Below are positions 1 through 9,315 of a stretch of DNA of 64,000 bases, one piece after another (the stretch's first letter is position 1; each line of letters opens with the position of its first letter). The notes beneath the pieces are model-generated. The model searched no databases, was not told the origin of the DNA, and saw only the letters and a list, made by a program, of their open reading frames with translations. The position numbers and the translations under genes are program-made. The DNA comes from Flavobacterium sandaracinum (lineage in GTDB: Bacteria > Bacteroidota > Bacteroidia > Flavobacteriales > Flavobacteriaceae), in assembly GCF_004349135.1 (NCBI RefSeq), contig NZ_SMFN01000004.1:181943-245942 (forward strand), written 5' to 3'.

Positions 1-1895
1 TACTGATCTTGTGTTGTAGGATTTCTAAATCCTGTTTGATATGATGCTCTAAAATTATGTCTTTTAGCTTCTCCAGCAGAATATACCAATGATACACGTG
101 GTGAAATGTTTCCATTAAAATTTTGACTTTTATCATAACGAGCTGACCCAGTAAATTTCAAGCGGTCATCCATAAATTTTTTAGTCAATTGCCCGTAAGC
201 ACCATACTCGTTATATCGTAAAGGACCATCAAAATCAGTAAAGATTGTTCCTTGAGAATTCATTTCATATTGTCTGAATGAACCTCCTAATTGAATCTCA
301 GCAAATTTCACTAAATCTTTGAAATTATAGTTCACATCGGAATGATAAATTTTTGACTGGTCAATAAACTTCGCCCCTTTGGTTAGATCTGGCTCCGCAA
401 TTGCTGCTGCCAAAGCATTTTTGAACTGTATGGAACCCGGCTCAAATCTTGCACTTCCTGTTGGAGTTGGTAAAAAAGGCAACCCAGTTGGTTTAATATT
501 GAAATCGGCATAATTTCTTGCATTCGCAGCTGATTGCTGAGCATTGGTTCCTAATACTGCTCCCGAAAGTTGATATGCAGTAGCATAGTTCGTAAACCAT
601 TCTGTATCTGATTTTGCAGCTCTATTAACATTCCAAGCAGCAAAGCGCATATCATAAGAATTTCCTGCATCCTCGTCAGTCACATACCCTCTAACAAAGA
701 AATTTTTTCCTTTGATTTCCAATTTAGATTGCTGCATGAAGAAATCACCCAATGCATATCTATTTGCTCCTTGGTAAATTGTACTACCTAAACCAATCTT
801 ATGTTGTAAAATAATTTCAGTCTCCCCTTCCCAAGGCTTAAAATGCAAAGAAAAATCTGCTTTTACGCTTCTTACTTTGTTGTCATTTAAATCTTGCTCA
901 CGGTATCCTGTTCTGCTTACTTGACCCACATTAGTTATAAAGGTTGTAACCTCATCCCCATACAAGTTTAATCCGTCATAATTTTGATTATTAGCATGTC
1001 CAATAGAACCGCCAGTAACACTTCTTTGATCAGCAGCAATCCATTCCGTAGCTCTCAAAAAATTAAAATTTCCTTTAGCAGCAAAATGCTTACTAAATGC
1101 TTTGGCAGCTCTTAATCCAAAATCAAAATAATCATTAGTACCCGCAGCCTGTTGCGTGGTTTGACCATATTTTACATACGTACTGATGCCTTGGTTTGTA
1201 AAAGGATTTTTACTGTTCATAAACAAAATACCATTAAAAGCATTTGCACCATAAAGTGCTGAAGATGCTCCCGGAAGTAACTCTACATTAGCAACATCAA
1301 TATCTGATAGACCAATTAAATTCCCTAATACAAAGTTCAAAGCAGGTGATGAATTATCCATTCCATCAACCAATTGCATAAAACGCGTATTAGCCACTGT
1401 AGAAAATCCTCTAGTGTTAATAGACTTGAAGGAAATACTACTTGTATTAAAATGCACTTCTTTAAGATTTTCTAAACCATCATAAAATGTAGGTGCGGTA
1501 GTGTTTTTAATTTGTTGAATACCCATTCTTTCAATAGTAACAGGTGACTCAATCACTCTTTCAGGAGTTCTTGAAGCTGAAACCACAATTTCGTCTAGTT
1601 TATTCTCTTCATCTAAAAGTGTTACAGCAATTTTTTGATTACTAGAAGAAATAGCAACTTTTTGGGATCGATATCCCACACTTGTAACCTCAATTGTAAA
1701 AGGTGGTTTTGCGATAGATTGCAATGTAAATACACCATCTAAATCGGTAATTGTACCTGAAGATTCTCCAACAATCTTAATGTTGGCTCCAGGAATAGGT
1801 TGGTTGTTACTATCTGTAACAATACCTGAAATTGAGTTTTGAGCAAAGGTTAGGCTACAAAAAAACAATGACAAAAAAAGTAAATACACTCTCAT
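1..1895 (-). CDS. TonB-dependent receptor, partial (C-terminus beyond the window)
   Basis: Outer-membrane active transporter for a large substrate such as a metal chelate or oligosaccharide, energised by TonB. About 631 residues are visible. The start is ATG at 1895, followed by a signal peptide ending LTFAQ and then a carboxypeptidase-regulatory-like domain (SGIVTDSNNQPIPGANI) to about residue 105. A plug domain follows (DEIVVSASRTPERVIESP, then VELLPGASSALYGANAFNG) and then beta-barrel strands. The reading frame is open to base 1, so the barrel end is missing from the window and not from the gene. The substrate cannot be told. A TA-rich upstream region separates it from glmS. Confidence 0.9.
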   Translation of the reverse strand, partial: MRVYLLFLSLFFCSLTFAQNSISGIVTDSNNQPIPGANIKIVGESSGTITDLDGVFTLQSIAKPPFTIEVTSVGYRSQKVAISSSNQKIAVTLLDEENKLDEIVVSASRTPERVIESPVTIERMGIQQIKNTTAPTFYDGLENLKEVHFNTSSISFKSINTRGFSTVANTRFMQLVDGMDNSSPALNFVLGNLIGLSDIDVANVELLPGASSALYGANAFNGILFMNSKNPFTNQGISTYVKYGQTTQQAAGTNDYFDFGLRAAKAFSKHFAAKGNFNFLRATEWIAADQRSVTGGSIGHANNQNYDGLNLYGDEVTTFITNVGQVSRTGYREQDLNDNKVRSVKADFSLHFKPWEGETEIILQHKIGLGSTIYQGANRYALGDFFMQQSKLEIKGKNFFVRGYVTDEDAGNSYDMRFAAWNVNRAAKSDTEWFTNYATAYQLSGAVLGTNAQQSAANARNYADFNIKPTGLPFLPTPTGSARFEPGSIQFKNALAAAIAEPDLTKGAKFIDQSKIYHSDVNYNFKDLVKFAEIQLGGSFRQYEMNSQGTIFTDFDGPLRYNEYGAYGQLTKKFMDDRLKFTGSARYDKSQNFNGNISPRVSLVYSAGEAKRHNFRASYQTGFRNPTTQDQ

Positions 1896-2213
1896 TGGGT
1901 TATAATTTGTTGGTTTATGAAGCCAAAGTACAAATATTTTTGATATTAATAAAAAAGCACCTTAAAAATTTCATATTTATCAGTTAATTTGCCTCATTTA
2001 CACTTATTCTATATTTGAATTTAATTATTTAATGTTAAAATTTACATCGAAAAAACAGAATATCATTATGCACGCATATAAAAAATACAGATATCACAAA
2101 ATTATTATTAATTTTTAGATATTTGATAAAAGTGATAAAAACCTAAAAATTTATCATTTTTTTATCGCTACTGTCACTTATCAGTGCTTTACCATGCACT
2201 GCAAAAAAAGCAT
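1896..2213. other. AT-rich intergenic region between receptor start and glmS terminator
   Basis: No gene is visible. It must hold the receptor promoter on the minus strand; GTACTTTGG near 1930 is a near match to the TAnnTTTG -7 element. A short dyad (CAGTGC...GCACTG, 2182-2201) has no T-run on either side and is not called a terminator. Confidence 0.5.
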
Positions 2214-2243
2214 AAAAAAACCCCGAAAGAATATTTCGAGGCT
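2214..2243 (-). terminator. Rho-independent terminator of glmS
   Basis: On the minus strand an 8-bp stem CCTCGAAA/TTTCGGGG (one G-U pair) with a 5-base loop is followed by seven T. It lies about 30 bases after the glmS stop. Confidence 0.9.
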
Positions 2244-2270
2244 TTATTATGAAAATAGGATACTATAAAT

Positions 2271-4118
2271 TTACTCTACAGTAACTGATTTTGCTAAATT
2301 ACGAGGTTGATCTACATTACATCCGCGCATAACAGCAATATGATAAGATAAAAGCTGTAAAGGTATTGTCGTAATCAATGGTGATAACGCATCTGATGTT
2401 TCTGGGATTTCAATAACGTAGTCCGCTAATTCCCGAACTTGTGTATCTCCCTTGGTTACTACTGCTATGATTTTTCCACTTCTGGACTTAATTTCTTGTA
2501 TATTACTCACAATTTTATCGTAGTGTCCCTGTTTTGGTGCAATCACAACTACTGGCATGTGCTCATCAATTAATGCAATCGGTCCGTGTTTCATTTCTGC
2601 AGCAGGATATCCTTCAGCATGAATATAGGAGATCTCTTTTAATTTCAATGCACCTTCTAGGGCTACAGGAAAATTATATCCTCTCCCTAAATACAAACAA
2701 TTGGCGGCATCTTTAAAGACAGCAGCTATTTCTTTTGCTCTGTCATTCGTCTCTAAAGCTTCTCTTACTTTTTCAGGAATAATTTCTAATTCTTGCAAAT
2801 AGCTGTGAAAAACAGAATTCGACAATGTTCCTTTGGCTTTGGCCAAACGCAAAGCAATCATAGTCAATACAGTAATTTGAGTGGTAAAAGCTTTAGTAGA
2901 AGCAACCCCAATTTCAGGTCCAGCATGCGTATAAGCACCGGCATGAGTTTCTCTCGAAATAGAAGAACCTACTACATTACAAACTCCAAAAACAAATGCA
3001 CCATTTTCTTTAGCCAGTTTTATTGCTGCCATCGTATCCGCTGTTTCTCCTGATTGAGAGATAGCAATGACGATGTCTTTACTATTTATAATTGGATTTC
3101 TGTATCTAAATTCAGAGGCATATTCTACTTCAACTGGAATTCTAGCAAACTCCTCAAAAACATACTCGGCCACTAAACCAGCATGCCAAGAAGTACCACA
3201 GGCAACAATAATAATTCTTTCTGCATTTAAGAATTTTTCTAGATTATCTTCAACTCCTGCCATTTGGATTAATCCTTCATTTGCATGAAGTCTTCCACGG
3301 TAAGTATCTTTAATAACACTAGGTTGCTCATAAATTTCTTTCAACATAAAATGATCGTACCCTCCTTTTTCAATTTGCTCCAAATTCATTTGAAGTTCCT
3401 GAATCGTAGGATTAACTAAAGAATCATCTTTAATTTTACGTACTTTCATTTGCTTATGCAGCCTAATATTCGCCATTTCACCATCTTCTAGGTAAATAGC
3501 ATTTGACGTATATTCTATGAATGGCGAGGCATCTGAAGCTATAAAAAACTCTCCTTCTCCTACACCAATTGCCAACGGACTACCTAAACGTGCCGCAACG
3601 ATTTCGTTGGGATTTTTTTTATCAAAGACAGCAATCGCATAAGCTCCTACAACTTGATTTAAAGCTACTTGAACAGCCTTACCTAATTTAAGTTTGTCTT
3701 TTTTCTGAACTTCTTCAATTAGATTTACAAGTACTTCTGTATCTGTATCGGAATGAAAAACATATCCTCTTTTTAATAATTCTGCTTTCAAAGGAGCATA
3801 GTTCTCGATAATTCCATTATGAACAATGGCCAAATCTCCTGAATTAGAAAGATGAGGATGTGAGTTTACATCATTTGGAACACCATGAGTGGCCCAACGT
3901 GTATGCCCAATTCCAATGCTTCCATTGATTGTAATTTCTTTTGAGGCTCGTTCTTCAAGATCTGATACTTTCCCTTTGGCTTTAGAAACTTTTAAATTTT
4001 CACCATCGTACAACATCACACCCGCGCTGTCATAACCTCTATATTCCAGCCTTTTTAATCCCTTAATTACAATAGGATAAGCTTCTCTGTATCCAATATA
4101 TCCAACGATTCCACACAT
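2271..4118 (-). CDS. glmS: Glutamine--fructose-6-phosphate aminotransferase (isomerizing)
   Basis: Cytoplasmic enzyme that makes glucosamine-6-phosphate from fructose-6-phosphate and glutamine, the entry step to peptidoglycan and LPS amino sugars. Its 615 residues match the family length. The N-terminus MCGIVGYIGYREA carries the Ntn nucleophile Cys2, and the glutaminase domain (about 2-220) includes GHTRWATHG and VHNGIIENY. Two SIS sugar-isomerase domains follow (CGTSWHAG and ISQSGETADT in the first). The end DQPRNLAKSVTVE is the family's conserved C-terminal tail. It is the last gene of a three-gene minus-strand operon, 9 bases after the DUF4270 gene. No glmS ribozyme is seen, as expected outside Firmicutes. 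Confidence 0.98.
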   Translation of the reverse strand: MCGIVGYIGYREAYPIVIKGLKRLEYRGYDSAGVMLYDGENLKVSKAKGKVSDLEERASKEITINGSIGIGHTRWATHGVPNDVNSHPHLSNSGDLAIVHNGIIENYAPLKAELLKRGYVFHSDTDTEVLVNLIEEVQKKDKLKLGKAVQVALNQVVGAYAIAVFDKKNPNEIVAARLGSPLAIGVGEGEFFIASDASPFIEYTSNAIYLEDGEMANIRLHKQMKVRKIKDDSLVNPTIQELQMNLEQIEKGGYDHFMLKEIYEQPSVIKDTYRGRLHANEGLIQMAGVEDNLEKFLNAERIIIVACGTSWHAGLVAEYVFEEFARIPVEVEYASEFRYRNPIINSKDIVIAISQSGETADTMAAIKLAKENGAFVFGVCNVVGSSISRETHAGAYTHAGPEIGVASTKAFTTQITVLTMIALRLAKAKGTLSNSVFHSYLQELEIIPEKVREALETNDRAKEIAAVFKDAANCLYLGRGYNFPVALEGALKLKEISYIHAEGYPAAEMKHGPIALIDEHMPVVVIAPKQGHYDKIVSNIQEIKSRSGKIIAVVTKGDTQVRELADYVIEIPETSDALSPLITTIPLQLLSYHIAVMRGCNVDQPRNLAKSVTVE

Positions 4119-4127
4119 AGTCTTGGT

Positions 4128-5795
4128 TTAATTAGGTTTTGTATAATAAATTTCAAGTTTCAATCTCTTCTCCACAGGAACGGTAGATTTTCCGCTATAT
4201 AAGATAGTTCCTAAAGGATTCATCACCGAAGCTTTTGGCGCCTGAGAAATAAAAGCATTTGGATTTTTTACTTTATAAGATGCTATAATGCCAATGTCCT
4301 CCGTAACCACAAGTCCTAGTTTAACATTAGTAGAATCCTTATTATTGATAAGGTTTCGTATCTGATTTGTAATTCTAATTTTATAGGTAACTCCTCGTTT
4401 AGTCGTTGCATCCTTTTTGATCATACCGTCAAAAAAAGCTTTGGACTTCTTTGGATTAGTAGTATTTGAAGTAGGATCTAAGGAGTAATCTACTAATGGT
4501 CGGCTATTCGTAAAATCATATAGATAAATTCTTTGTGGCTCATTACTAGACGCCATCGCATCGGCATCAATATGAAAGACTAAATTTGCTTCATTTACCA
4601 ATAACTTTTTACCATCGGCTGGATTTCTTAAATCATCTAATTCATCAGAAACTCCATTAGGACCAGTAAGAACTCCATTTGCATCGTAACCTTTTAAATC
4701 TTTAGGATCAAAAAGCTGCAGCACCGCTACGGAACCCTCTCCACCCCTTAGAAATAATTTATCATCTCCGTCTGTTCTATTTCCTGTACTTGGCAAAGCA
4801 GCATAAGCAGCACCTGCAGTAGTAAAATCATTATTCAATAAACTAACCGTATTTCCTGTTAAGTTAAGTTCAATAGTCTTTTTCACTCTCGTAGTTGTTG
4901 TTACACCAGCAGTGGTAGACACTAAATCTTCATTGTACCTAATTGTAATTTTTCCTGCTCTAAAATTCAACATCGCTAGATTTCCAGCACTGCTTCCTGA
5001 TTTTTCCATTTTAAAGTAAAGTCCTCTAAAATAATTTTTAAAAACATCATTTGAGGCCAATTTACCGGAATTAACCGCATCAATAATTCTGGTTTTAAAG
5101 TAGTTTCTATTTAAATTCAACTTCATACCTGGTGGAGTATAAGCTGTCGATTTGACATTTGTAATTGAATCTGTCGTTACAACAACGTGCTCCTCAGGAT
5201 TAAAGAAAAATTCCTCATTTTGAGACTTATCTGAACTGTCATTTAAAAGTGTCGCTTTTTTTAAATTGTTAAACTCAGTATTTTGATCTGTAAAATATTT
5301 TTGCTGCTGCTGAAAACCGGAATCAGGATCTGAGTCTCTCATGAAATAACCTGATTCATAGATACTCAATTTCATTTTAGCCTTTTCCACGCCGTAAATT
5401 GAATCTAGAACATATACGCGGCTCCCATCTGCATTCACTTTAGTTTGCAATGGATCCGTATAATAAGGAATCGTTAAAACAACACTTTCAACATAAGGAT
5501 TTGAACTGACAACAGTGGTCAAAACCGGAAGAGTCAACTGGGTATTAAAATTCGCAGTGGTTTCTCCAAAGTTTGAATTACTATAAATTCCCAAGGGGTT
5601 TACTTCAAGATTATTAGACTGAATTGGCCCCGTTTTTTGATTGTAACCTAAGATGCCGTACGATGCTTTATCGAGATCAAAATTGTTTCCACCGATCAAA
5701 TCTCCACCAACTTCATTGTAATCTTTATCACATGAATATAAAAATACAACAGTAGCTACTATCAGGATTTTCTTAAAAAAAGAATTATTATACAT
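4128..5795 (-). CDS. DUF4270 family lipoprotein
   Basis: Predicted outer-membrane or surface lipoprotein of 555 residues. The signal peptide ends in the lipobox LYSC with Cys22 as the lipidation site, followed by DKDYNEVGGDLIG. The body is rich in beta-type sequence with Asn and Thr, typical of DUF4270 proteins of Flavobacteriia. The function of the family is unknown. It sits 20 bases downstream of the starch-synthase-like gene and 9 bases upstream of glmS, so co-transcription is likely. This position suggests a link to envelope or sugar metabolism, but that is inference. Confidence 0.85.
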   Translation of the reverse strand: MYNNSFFKKILIVATVVFLYSCDKDYNEVGGDLIGGNNFDLDKASYGILGYNQKTGPIQSNNLEVNPLGIYSNSNFGETTANFNTQLTLPVLTTVVSSNPYVESVVLTIPYYTDPLQTKVNADGSRVYVLDSIYGVEKAKMKLSIYESGYFMRDSDPDSGFQQQQKYFTDQNTEFNNLKKATLLNDSSDKSQNEEFFFNPEEHVVVTTDSITNVKSTAYTPPGMKLNLNRNYFKTRIIDAVNSGKLASNDVFKNYFRGLYFKMEKSGSSAGNLAMLNFRAGKITIRYNEDLVSTTAGVTTTTRVKKTIELNLTGNTVSLLNNDFTTAGAAYAALPSTGNRTDGDDKLFLRGGEGSVAVLQLFDPKDLKGYDANGVLTGPNGVSDELDDLRNPADGKKLLVNEANLVFHIDADAMASSNEPQRIYLYDFTNSRPLVDYSLDPTSNTTNPKKSKAFFDGMIKKDATTKRGVTYKIRITNQIRNLINNKDSTNVKLGLVVTEDIGIIASYKVKNPNAFISQAPKASVMNPLGTILYSGKSTVPVEKRLKLEIYYTKPN

Positions 5796-5815
5796 ATTTA
5801 TTAAAAAAGTTTAAT

Positions 5816-6622
5816 TTAAAGAACCTCGTTTATGTAAAAGTTAGTATACGCTTCTGCGAATGCATCTTTCGGAGCGAAAGATAAAAAAGGTTTTCCTGAA
5901 GATTCTATAAATTTTGTTAAACTTGAAGAGAGGTTTTCTGAGGCAATAATGACTGCATCAGAATGCTTTATGGTAGACTTTATAATGTTTTCGTAATCTG
6001 GTATTGCCAAATCTTCAATTGCATCAGCGGGAACTCCATCAAATTTTACTTTATTGATCATTTCCACATTCAAAGTTCCTTCAAAGGACTGACTGTAAAC
6101 AGAAGTAACAATCTTTGTTTCAGAAAACAAGGCTTCATTTTTATAAAAATGCTTCATATAAATAGGCAACATAGCAGCCATCCATCCATGAACATGTATA
6201 ATATCTGGAACCCAATTGAGTTTTTTAACGGTTTCAACAACTCCTTTAGCAAAGAAAATAGCACGTTCGTCATTGTCAGGATACATCACCCCTTCTTCGT
6301 CCGTAAACGTAGCTTTTCTTTTAAAATATTCATCGTTGTCAATAAAGTACACTTGAATTCTCTCTTTTGGGATAGAAGCTACTTTTATAATCAATGGCAT
6401 ATCCAAGTCATTTACTACCAAATTCATCCCCGAAAGTCTAATTACTTCGTGCAATTGGTGTCTTCTCTCATTAATATTTCCATACCTTGGCATAAAAATT
6501 CTTATCTGTCCGCCTTGATCATTAATCATTTTTGGAACGTCATAAGACATTAGAGAGACCTCGTTCTCAGCGAGATACGGCACCACTTCAGATGATACAT
6601 ATAATATCCTCTTATCTTTCAT
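5816..6622 (-). CDS. Glycogen/starch synthase-like protein, N-terminal GT5 domain only
   Basis: 268 residues beginning MKDKRILYVSSEVVPYLAENEVS. This matches the N-terminal Rossmann domain of GT5 glycogen synthases (SSEVVPY, then PDIIHVHGWMAAMLP). Full-length glycogen synthases are about 470 residues, and the whole C-terminal nucleotide-sugar-binding half is absent. The usual KTGGL loop is AENEVSLMSYDVP here. I chose ATG 6622; an in-frame TTG at 6649 would add nine unconserved residues. It may be a non-catalytic or regulatory relative. It is the first gene of an operon with a DUF4270 lipoprotein and glmS, divergent from panC. Confidence 0.8.
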   Translation of the reverse strand: MKDKRILYVSSEVVPYLAENEVSLMSYDVPKMINDQGGQIRIFMPRYGNINERRHQLHEVIRLSGMNLVVNDLDMPLIIKVASIPKERIQVYFIDNDEYFKRKATFTDEEGVMYPDNDERAIFFAKGVVETVKKLNWVPDIIHVHGWMAAMLPIYMKHFYKNEALFSETKIVTSVYSQSFEGTLNVEMINKVKFDGVPADAIEDLAIPDYENIIKSTIKHSDAVIIASENLSSSLTKFIESSGKPFLSFAPKDAFAEAYTNFYINEVL

Positions 6623-6656
6623 ATTGTAATTTACTTTATTTATTGGCAATAAAAAC

Positions 6657-6710
6657 CATGCAAAATTACAAAAATTTATGCAGTTATTAACTAAAATAGT
6701 AAGTTTGCAT
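6657..6710. promoter_or_regulatory. Divergent promoters for the starch-synthase-like operon and panC
   Basis: Two Bacteroidota -7 elements face away from each other. TAATTTTG on the minus strand (6668-6661) would drive the starch-synthase-like/DUF4270/glmS operon. TAAGTTTG on the plus strand (6700-6707) is 24 bases before panC. The -33 TTG boxes are not clear. Confidence 0.55.
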
Positions 6711-6730
6711 TTAATTTTAATAATACTGCC

Positions 6731-7579
6731 ATGCCAATTTTCTACGGAAAAGCATCTTTAATGGACTATTTGAAACCTTTAAAAATAAGCCATTCCACTA
6801 TTGGATTTGTTCCAACTATGGGTGCTTTACATCAGGGTCATTTGGCTTTAATGCAAAAATCATTGGCGGAAAACACAAATACTGTAGTGAGTATTTTTGT
6901 AAATCCTACGCAATTCAACAATCCTGAAGACTTAGCAAAATACCCGAGAACACTGGATAAAGATGTAAAAAAACTGACCAATTTGGATCCAAATATCATC
7001 TTGTATGCGCCAACAGTTGAAGATATTTATGACGGAAAACCGGTTTCGGAATCGTTCGATTTTGATGGATTGGAAAACCAAATGGAAGGCAAATTTAGAC
7101 CCGGACATTTTAATGGTGTGGGAACCATTGTAAAGCGACTTTTTGAGATTATTGAACCTACTAACGCCTATTTTGGCGAGAAAGATTTTCAACAATTGCA
7201 AATTGTAAAAAAAATGGTGGCTAAAAACCACTTGAAAGTAAACGTAATTGGCTGTCCTATTTATAGAGAGGCTAATGAACTTGCTATGAGCTCCAGAAAC
7301 GAGCGTTTATCTGTGCAGGAAAGAGAAGAAGCATCCATTATCTACAAAATTCTTAGCTCCGTAAAAGAGCAATTTTCAAAAAATAGTACCGCTAAAATTT
7401 CAGAATGGGTTCAAAAATCATTTGACAACAATCCCAATTTCACTTTAGAATATTTCACCATTGCTGATGAAGCAACGCTTTTATCATGCAGTCGAAAAAA
7501 TAAAAATAAAAAATACCGCGCTTTCATAGCCGTATTAGTCAACAATATTCGTTTAATTGACACCATTTCACTAAATTAA
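6731..7579 (+). CDS. panC: Pantothenate synthetase
   Basis: Cytoplasmic enzyme that joins pantoate and beta-alanine with ATP to give pantothenate, the coenzyme A precursor. Its 282 residues are full length. The nucleotidyl-transferase signature [10 protein letters not shown] is at residues 28-37, followed by [31 protein letters not shown] and the KMSKS-like loop [10 protein letters not shown]. It is followed 14 bases later by panD, which supplies beta-alanine. A TAAGTTTG -7 element lies just upstream. Confidence 0.98.
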   Translation: MPIFYGKASLMDYLKPLKISHSTIGFVPTMGALHQGHLALMQKSLAENTNTVVSIFVNPTQFNNPEDLAKYPRTLDKDVKKLTNLDPNIILYAPTVEDIYDGKPVSESFDFDGLENQMEGKFRPGHFNGVGTIVKRLFEIIEPTNAYFGEKDFQQLQIVKKMVAKNHLKVNVIGCPIYREANELAMSSRNERLSVQEREEASIIYKILSSVKEQFSKNSTAKISEWVQKSFDNNPNFTLEYFTIADEATLLSCSRKNKNKKYRAFIAVLVNNIRLIDTISLN

Positions 7580-7581
7580 TT

Positions 7582-7589
7582 TACTTTTG
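7582..7589 (+). promoter_or_regulatory. Possible panD -7 promoter element
   Basis: TACTTTTG matches TAnnTTTG and ends four bases before the panD ATG. If used, the transcript would start at or within the start codon, giving a leaderless panD mRNA in addition to the panCD message. Confidence 0.35.
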
Positions 7590-7593
7590 TAGC

Positions 7594-7944
7594 ATGCAAA
7601 TTCAAGTATTAAAATCAAAAATTCACCGCGTTAAGGTAACCGGCGCCGATTTAAATTACATCGGATCCATCACTATTGACGAATCATTGTTAGAAGCTTC
7701 AAATATTATTGAAGGCGAAAAAGTTTCCATTGTAAACATCAACAACGGAGAACGTTTTGAAACCTATGCTATCAAAGGCGAAAAAAATTCAGGAACCATT
7801 ACACTTAATGGTCCTGCAGCTAGAAAAGTTCAAAAAGACGATATCATCATCATCATTTCCTACGCAACTCTAGATTTCGAAGAAGCGAAAACCTTCAAAC
7901 CATGGGTTATTTTTCCAAATGAAAATGACAATTCGTTGACTTAA
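7594..7944 (+). CDS. panD: Aspartate 1-decarboxylase
   Basis: Pyruvoyl enzyme that makes beta-alanine from aspartate for pantothenate synthesis. Its 116 residues match the family. The self-cleavage site is visible as YIGSIT with Gly24-Ser25, where Ser25 becomes the pyruvoyl group. Further conserved sequence is [26 protein letters not shown] and IISYA. It is the second gene of the panCD operon. Confidence 0.98.
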   Translation: MQIQVLKSKIHRVKVTGADLNYIGSITIDESLLEASNIIEGEKVSIVNINNGERFETYAIKGEKNSGTITLNGPAARKVQKDDIIIIISYATLDFEEAKTFKPWVIFPNENDNSLT

Positions 7945-8166
7945 TTTCTATTCGAATAAATCCAACAACATTTTGTAGCCACTGATTCTCTGATTTTTGC
8001 ATTTTAAATCCGAGAATTAGTGGCTATTTTTTAAACGTTAGTTCGGTCCTTGAGATCAAAGCGCAATTGTACTATTTACCGATATTCATTTTCAATTAAA
8101 AACAATAATGTTTATATTGCCTGCGCTTATTTAGAGTATTATGTACTTTCTAAAATAAACCAAATC

Positions 8167-9315
8167 ATGAAAAAACTAATACTCTTACTACTCTTTTCTA
8201 TTTCCGTATTTTCACAAAAATCTGTGATTGCTTTCGATTCTCAAGTGCTTGGTGAAAGCAGAGAAATAACCATTGGACTCCCACCTTCTTTTGAAAAAAA
8301 TCCAAATAAAAAATACCCTATTCTCGTTTTATTGGATGGCGATTATCTTTTTGAACCTTTCTACGGTGCCTTAAATTATGGATCCTATTGGGATGATTTA
8401 CCGGAAACCATCATTGTTGGCGTTAGCCAAAACAAAAACAACGAACGATTTGACGACTGCAATTATGACGAAGCTGATGGTGTTCCTTCTGGAAAAGGCG
8501 CTAAATTTTTCGAATTCATTGGAGCAGAGTTGTTGCCATACATCGAGAAAAAATATCCTGTTGCCCCTTTCCGCATCATCGCCGGTCATGACACGACTGC
8601 GGGATTTTTGAATTTTTTTCTGTACAAAGACAATCCTATTTTTAATGCCTACATTTCATTGAGTCCAGAACTGGCTCCAGATATGGAAAACCGAATTCCA
8701 GAGCAACTTTCAAAACTAAAACAACCTGTTTTTTATTATCAATCCAATGGTGATGGCGATGTAAAGAAACTGCAAGCCTCTATCAAAAAATTAGACACAA
8801 ATATAAAACTGATTACTAATCCGTTACTAAATTACAAGTTTGATACTTTCAAAGGTGCATCTCATTATTCACTGGTTCTGTATTCGATTCCAAATGCTTT
8901 GTACCAATTTTTCGATACGTATAAACCCATTTCTTCAACTGAATATTCGGAGAAAATTGTCATTCTTCAATCAGGATATGTGGATTATTTGACCAATAAA
9001 TATGAGGTTTTATCTAAAAATTTAGGTTTAAAAATACCCATTCGCGTCAACGATTTCAAAGCCATTGAAGCTGCAATTCTTAAGAACAAAGCCTATTCAG
9101 AACTGGATAAACTAGCAGAGATTGCCAATAAAAACTACCCAAAATCAATGCTTGGAGATTACGAATTGGGATTGATGTATGAAAAAACAGGTGACCTGAA
9201 AAAAGCAGCAAAACGATATCAAACCGCTTCGCAATTAGAAGAAATTGGTGACCTTACAAAAAACATGATGATGGAGAAATATGATGATATGATCAGTCAA
9301 ACACCAAAAAGATAA
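8167..9315 (+). CDS. Alpha/beta-hydrolase-fold (esterase D-like) secreted protein with TPR-like tail
   Basis: 382 residues. I chose ATG 8167, which opens a signal peptide (MKKLILLLLFSISVFSQ); the upstream in-frame extension from 8050 is unconserved-looking. The region to about residue 270 resembles putative esterases of the COG2819 type (SREITIGLPPSF, YPILVLLDGDYLFEPF, ETIIVGVSQN). The C-terminus holds a TPR-like segment (YELGLMYEKTGDLKKAAKRYQ). The nucleophile elbow reads GHDTTAG with Asp142 where G-x-S-x-G needs Ser, so esterase activity is doubtful. Its stop overlaps the radA ATG by one base, which suggests coupling. Confidence 0.75.
   Translation: MKKLILLLLFSISVFSQKSVIAFDSQVLGESREITIGLPPSFEKNPNKKYPILVLLDGDYLFEPFYGALNYGSYWDDLPETIIVGVSQNKNNERFDDCNYDEADGVPSGKGAKFFEFIGAELLPYIEKKYPVAPFRIIAGHDTTAGFLNFFLYKDNPIFNAYISLSPELAPDMENRIPEQLSKLKQPVFYYQSNGDGDVKKLQASIKKLDTNIKLITNPLLNYKFDTFKGASHYSLVLYSIPNALYQFFDTYKPISSTEYSEKIVILQSGYVDYLTNKYEVLSKNLGLKIPIRVNDFKAIEAAILKNKAYSELDKLAEIANKNYPKSMLGDYELGLMYEKTGDLKKAAKRYQTASQLEEIGDLTKNMMMEKYDDMISQTPKR

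Noticed and set aside
2182..2201. CAGTGC...GCACTG hairpin as second glmS terminator
   Set aside because: No T-run on the minus side; the terminator at 2214-2243 already explains the end.
6623..6649. TTG start for the starch-synthase-like gene
   Set aside because: It adds nine residues of no conservation; ATG 6622 starts the conserved KDKRILYVSSE.
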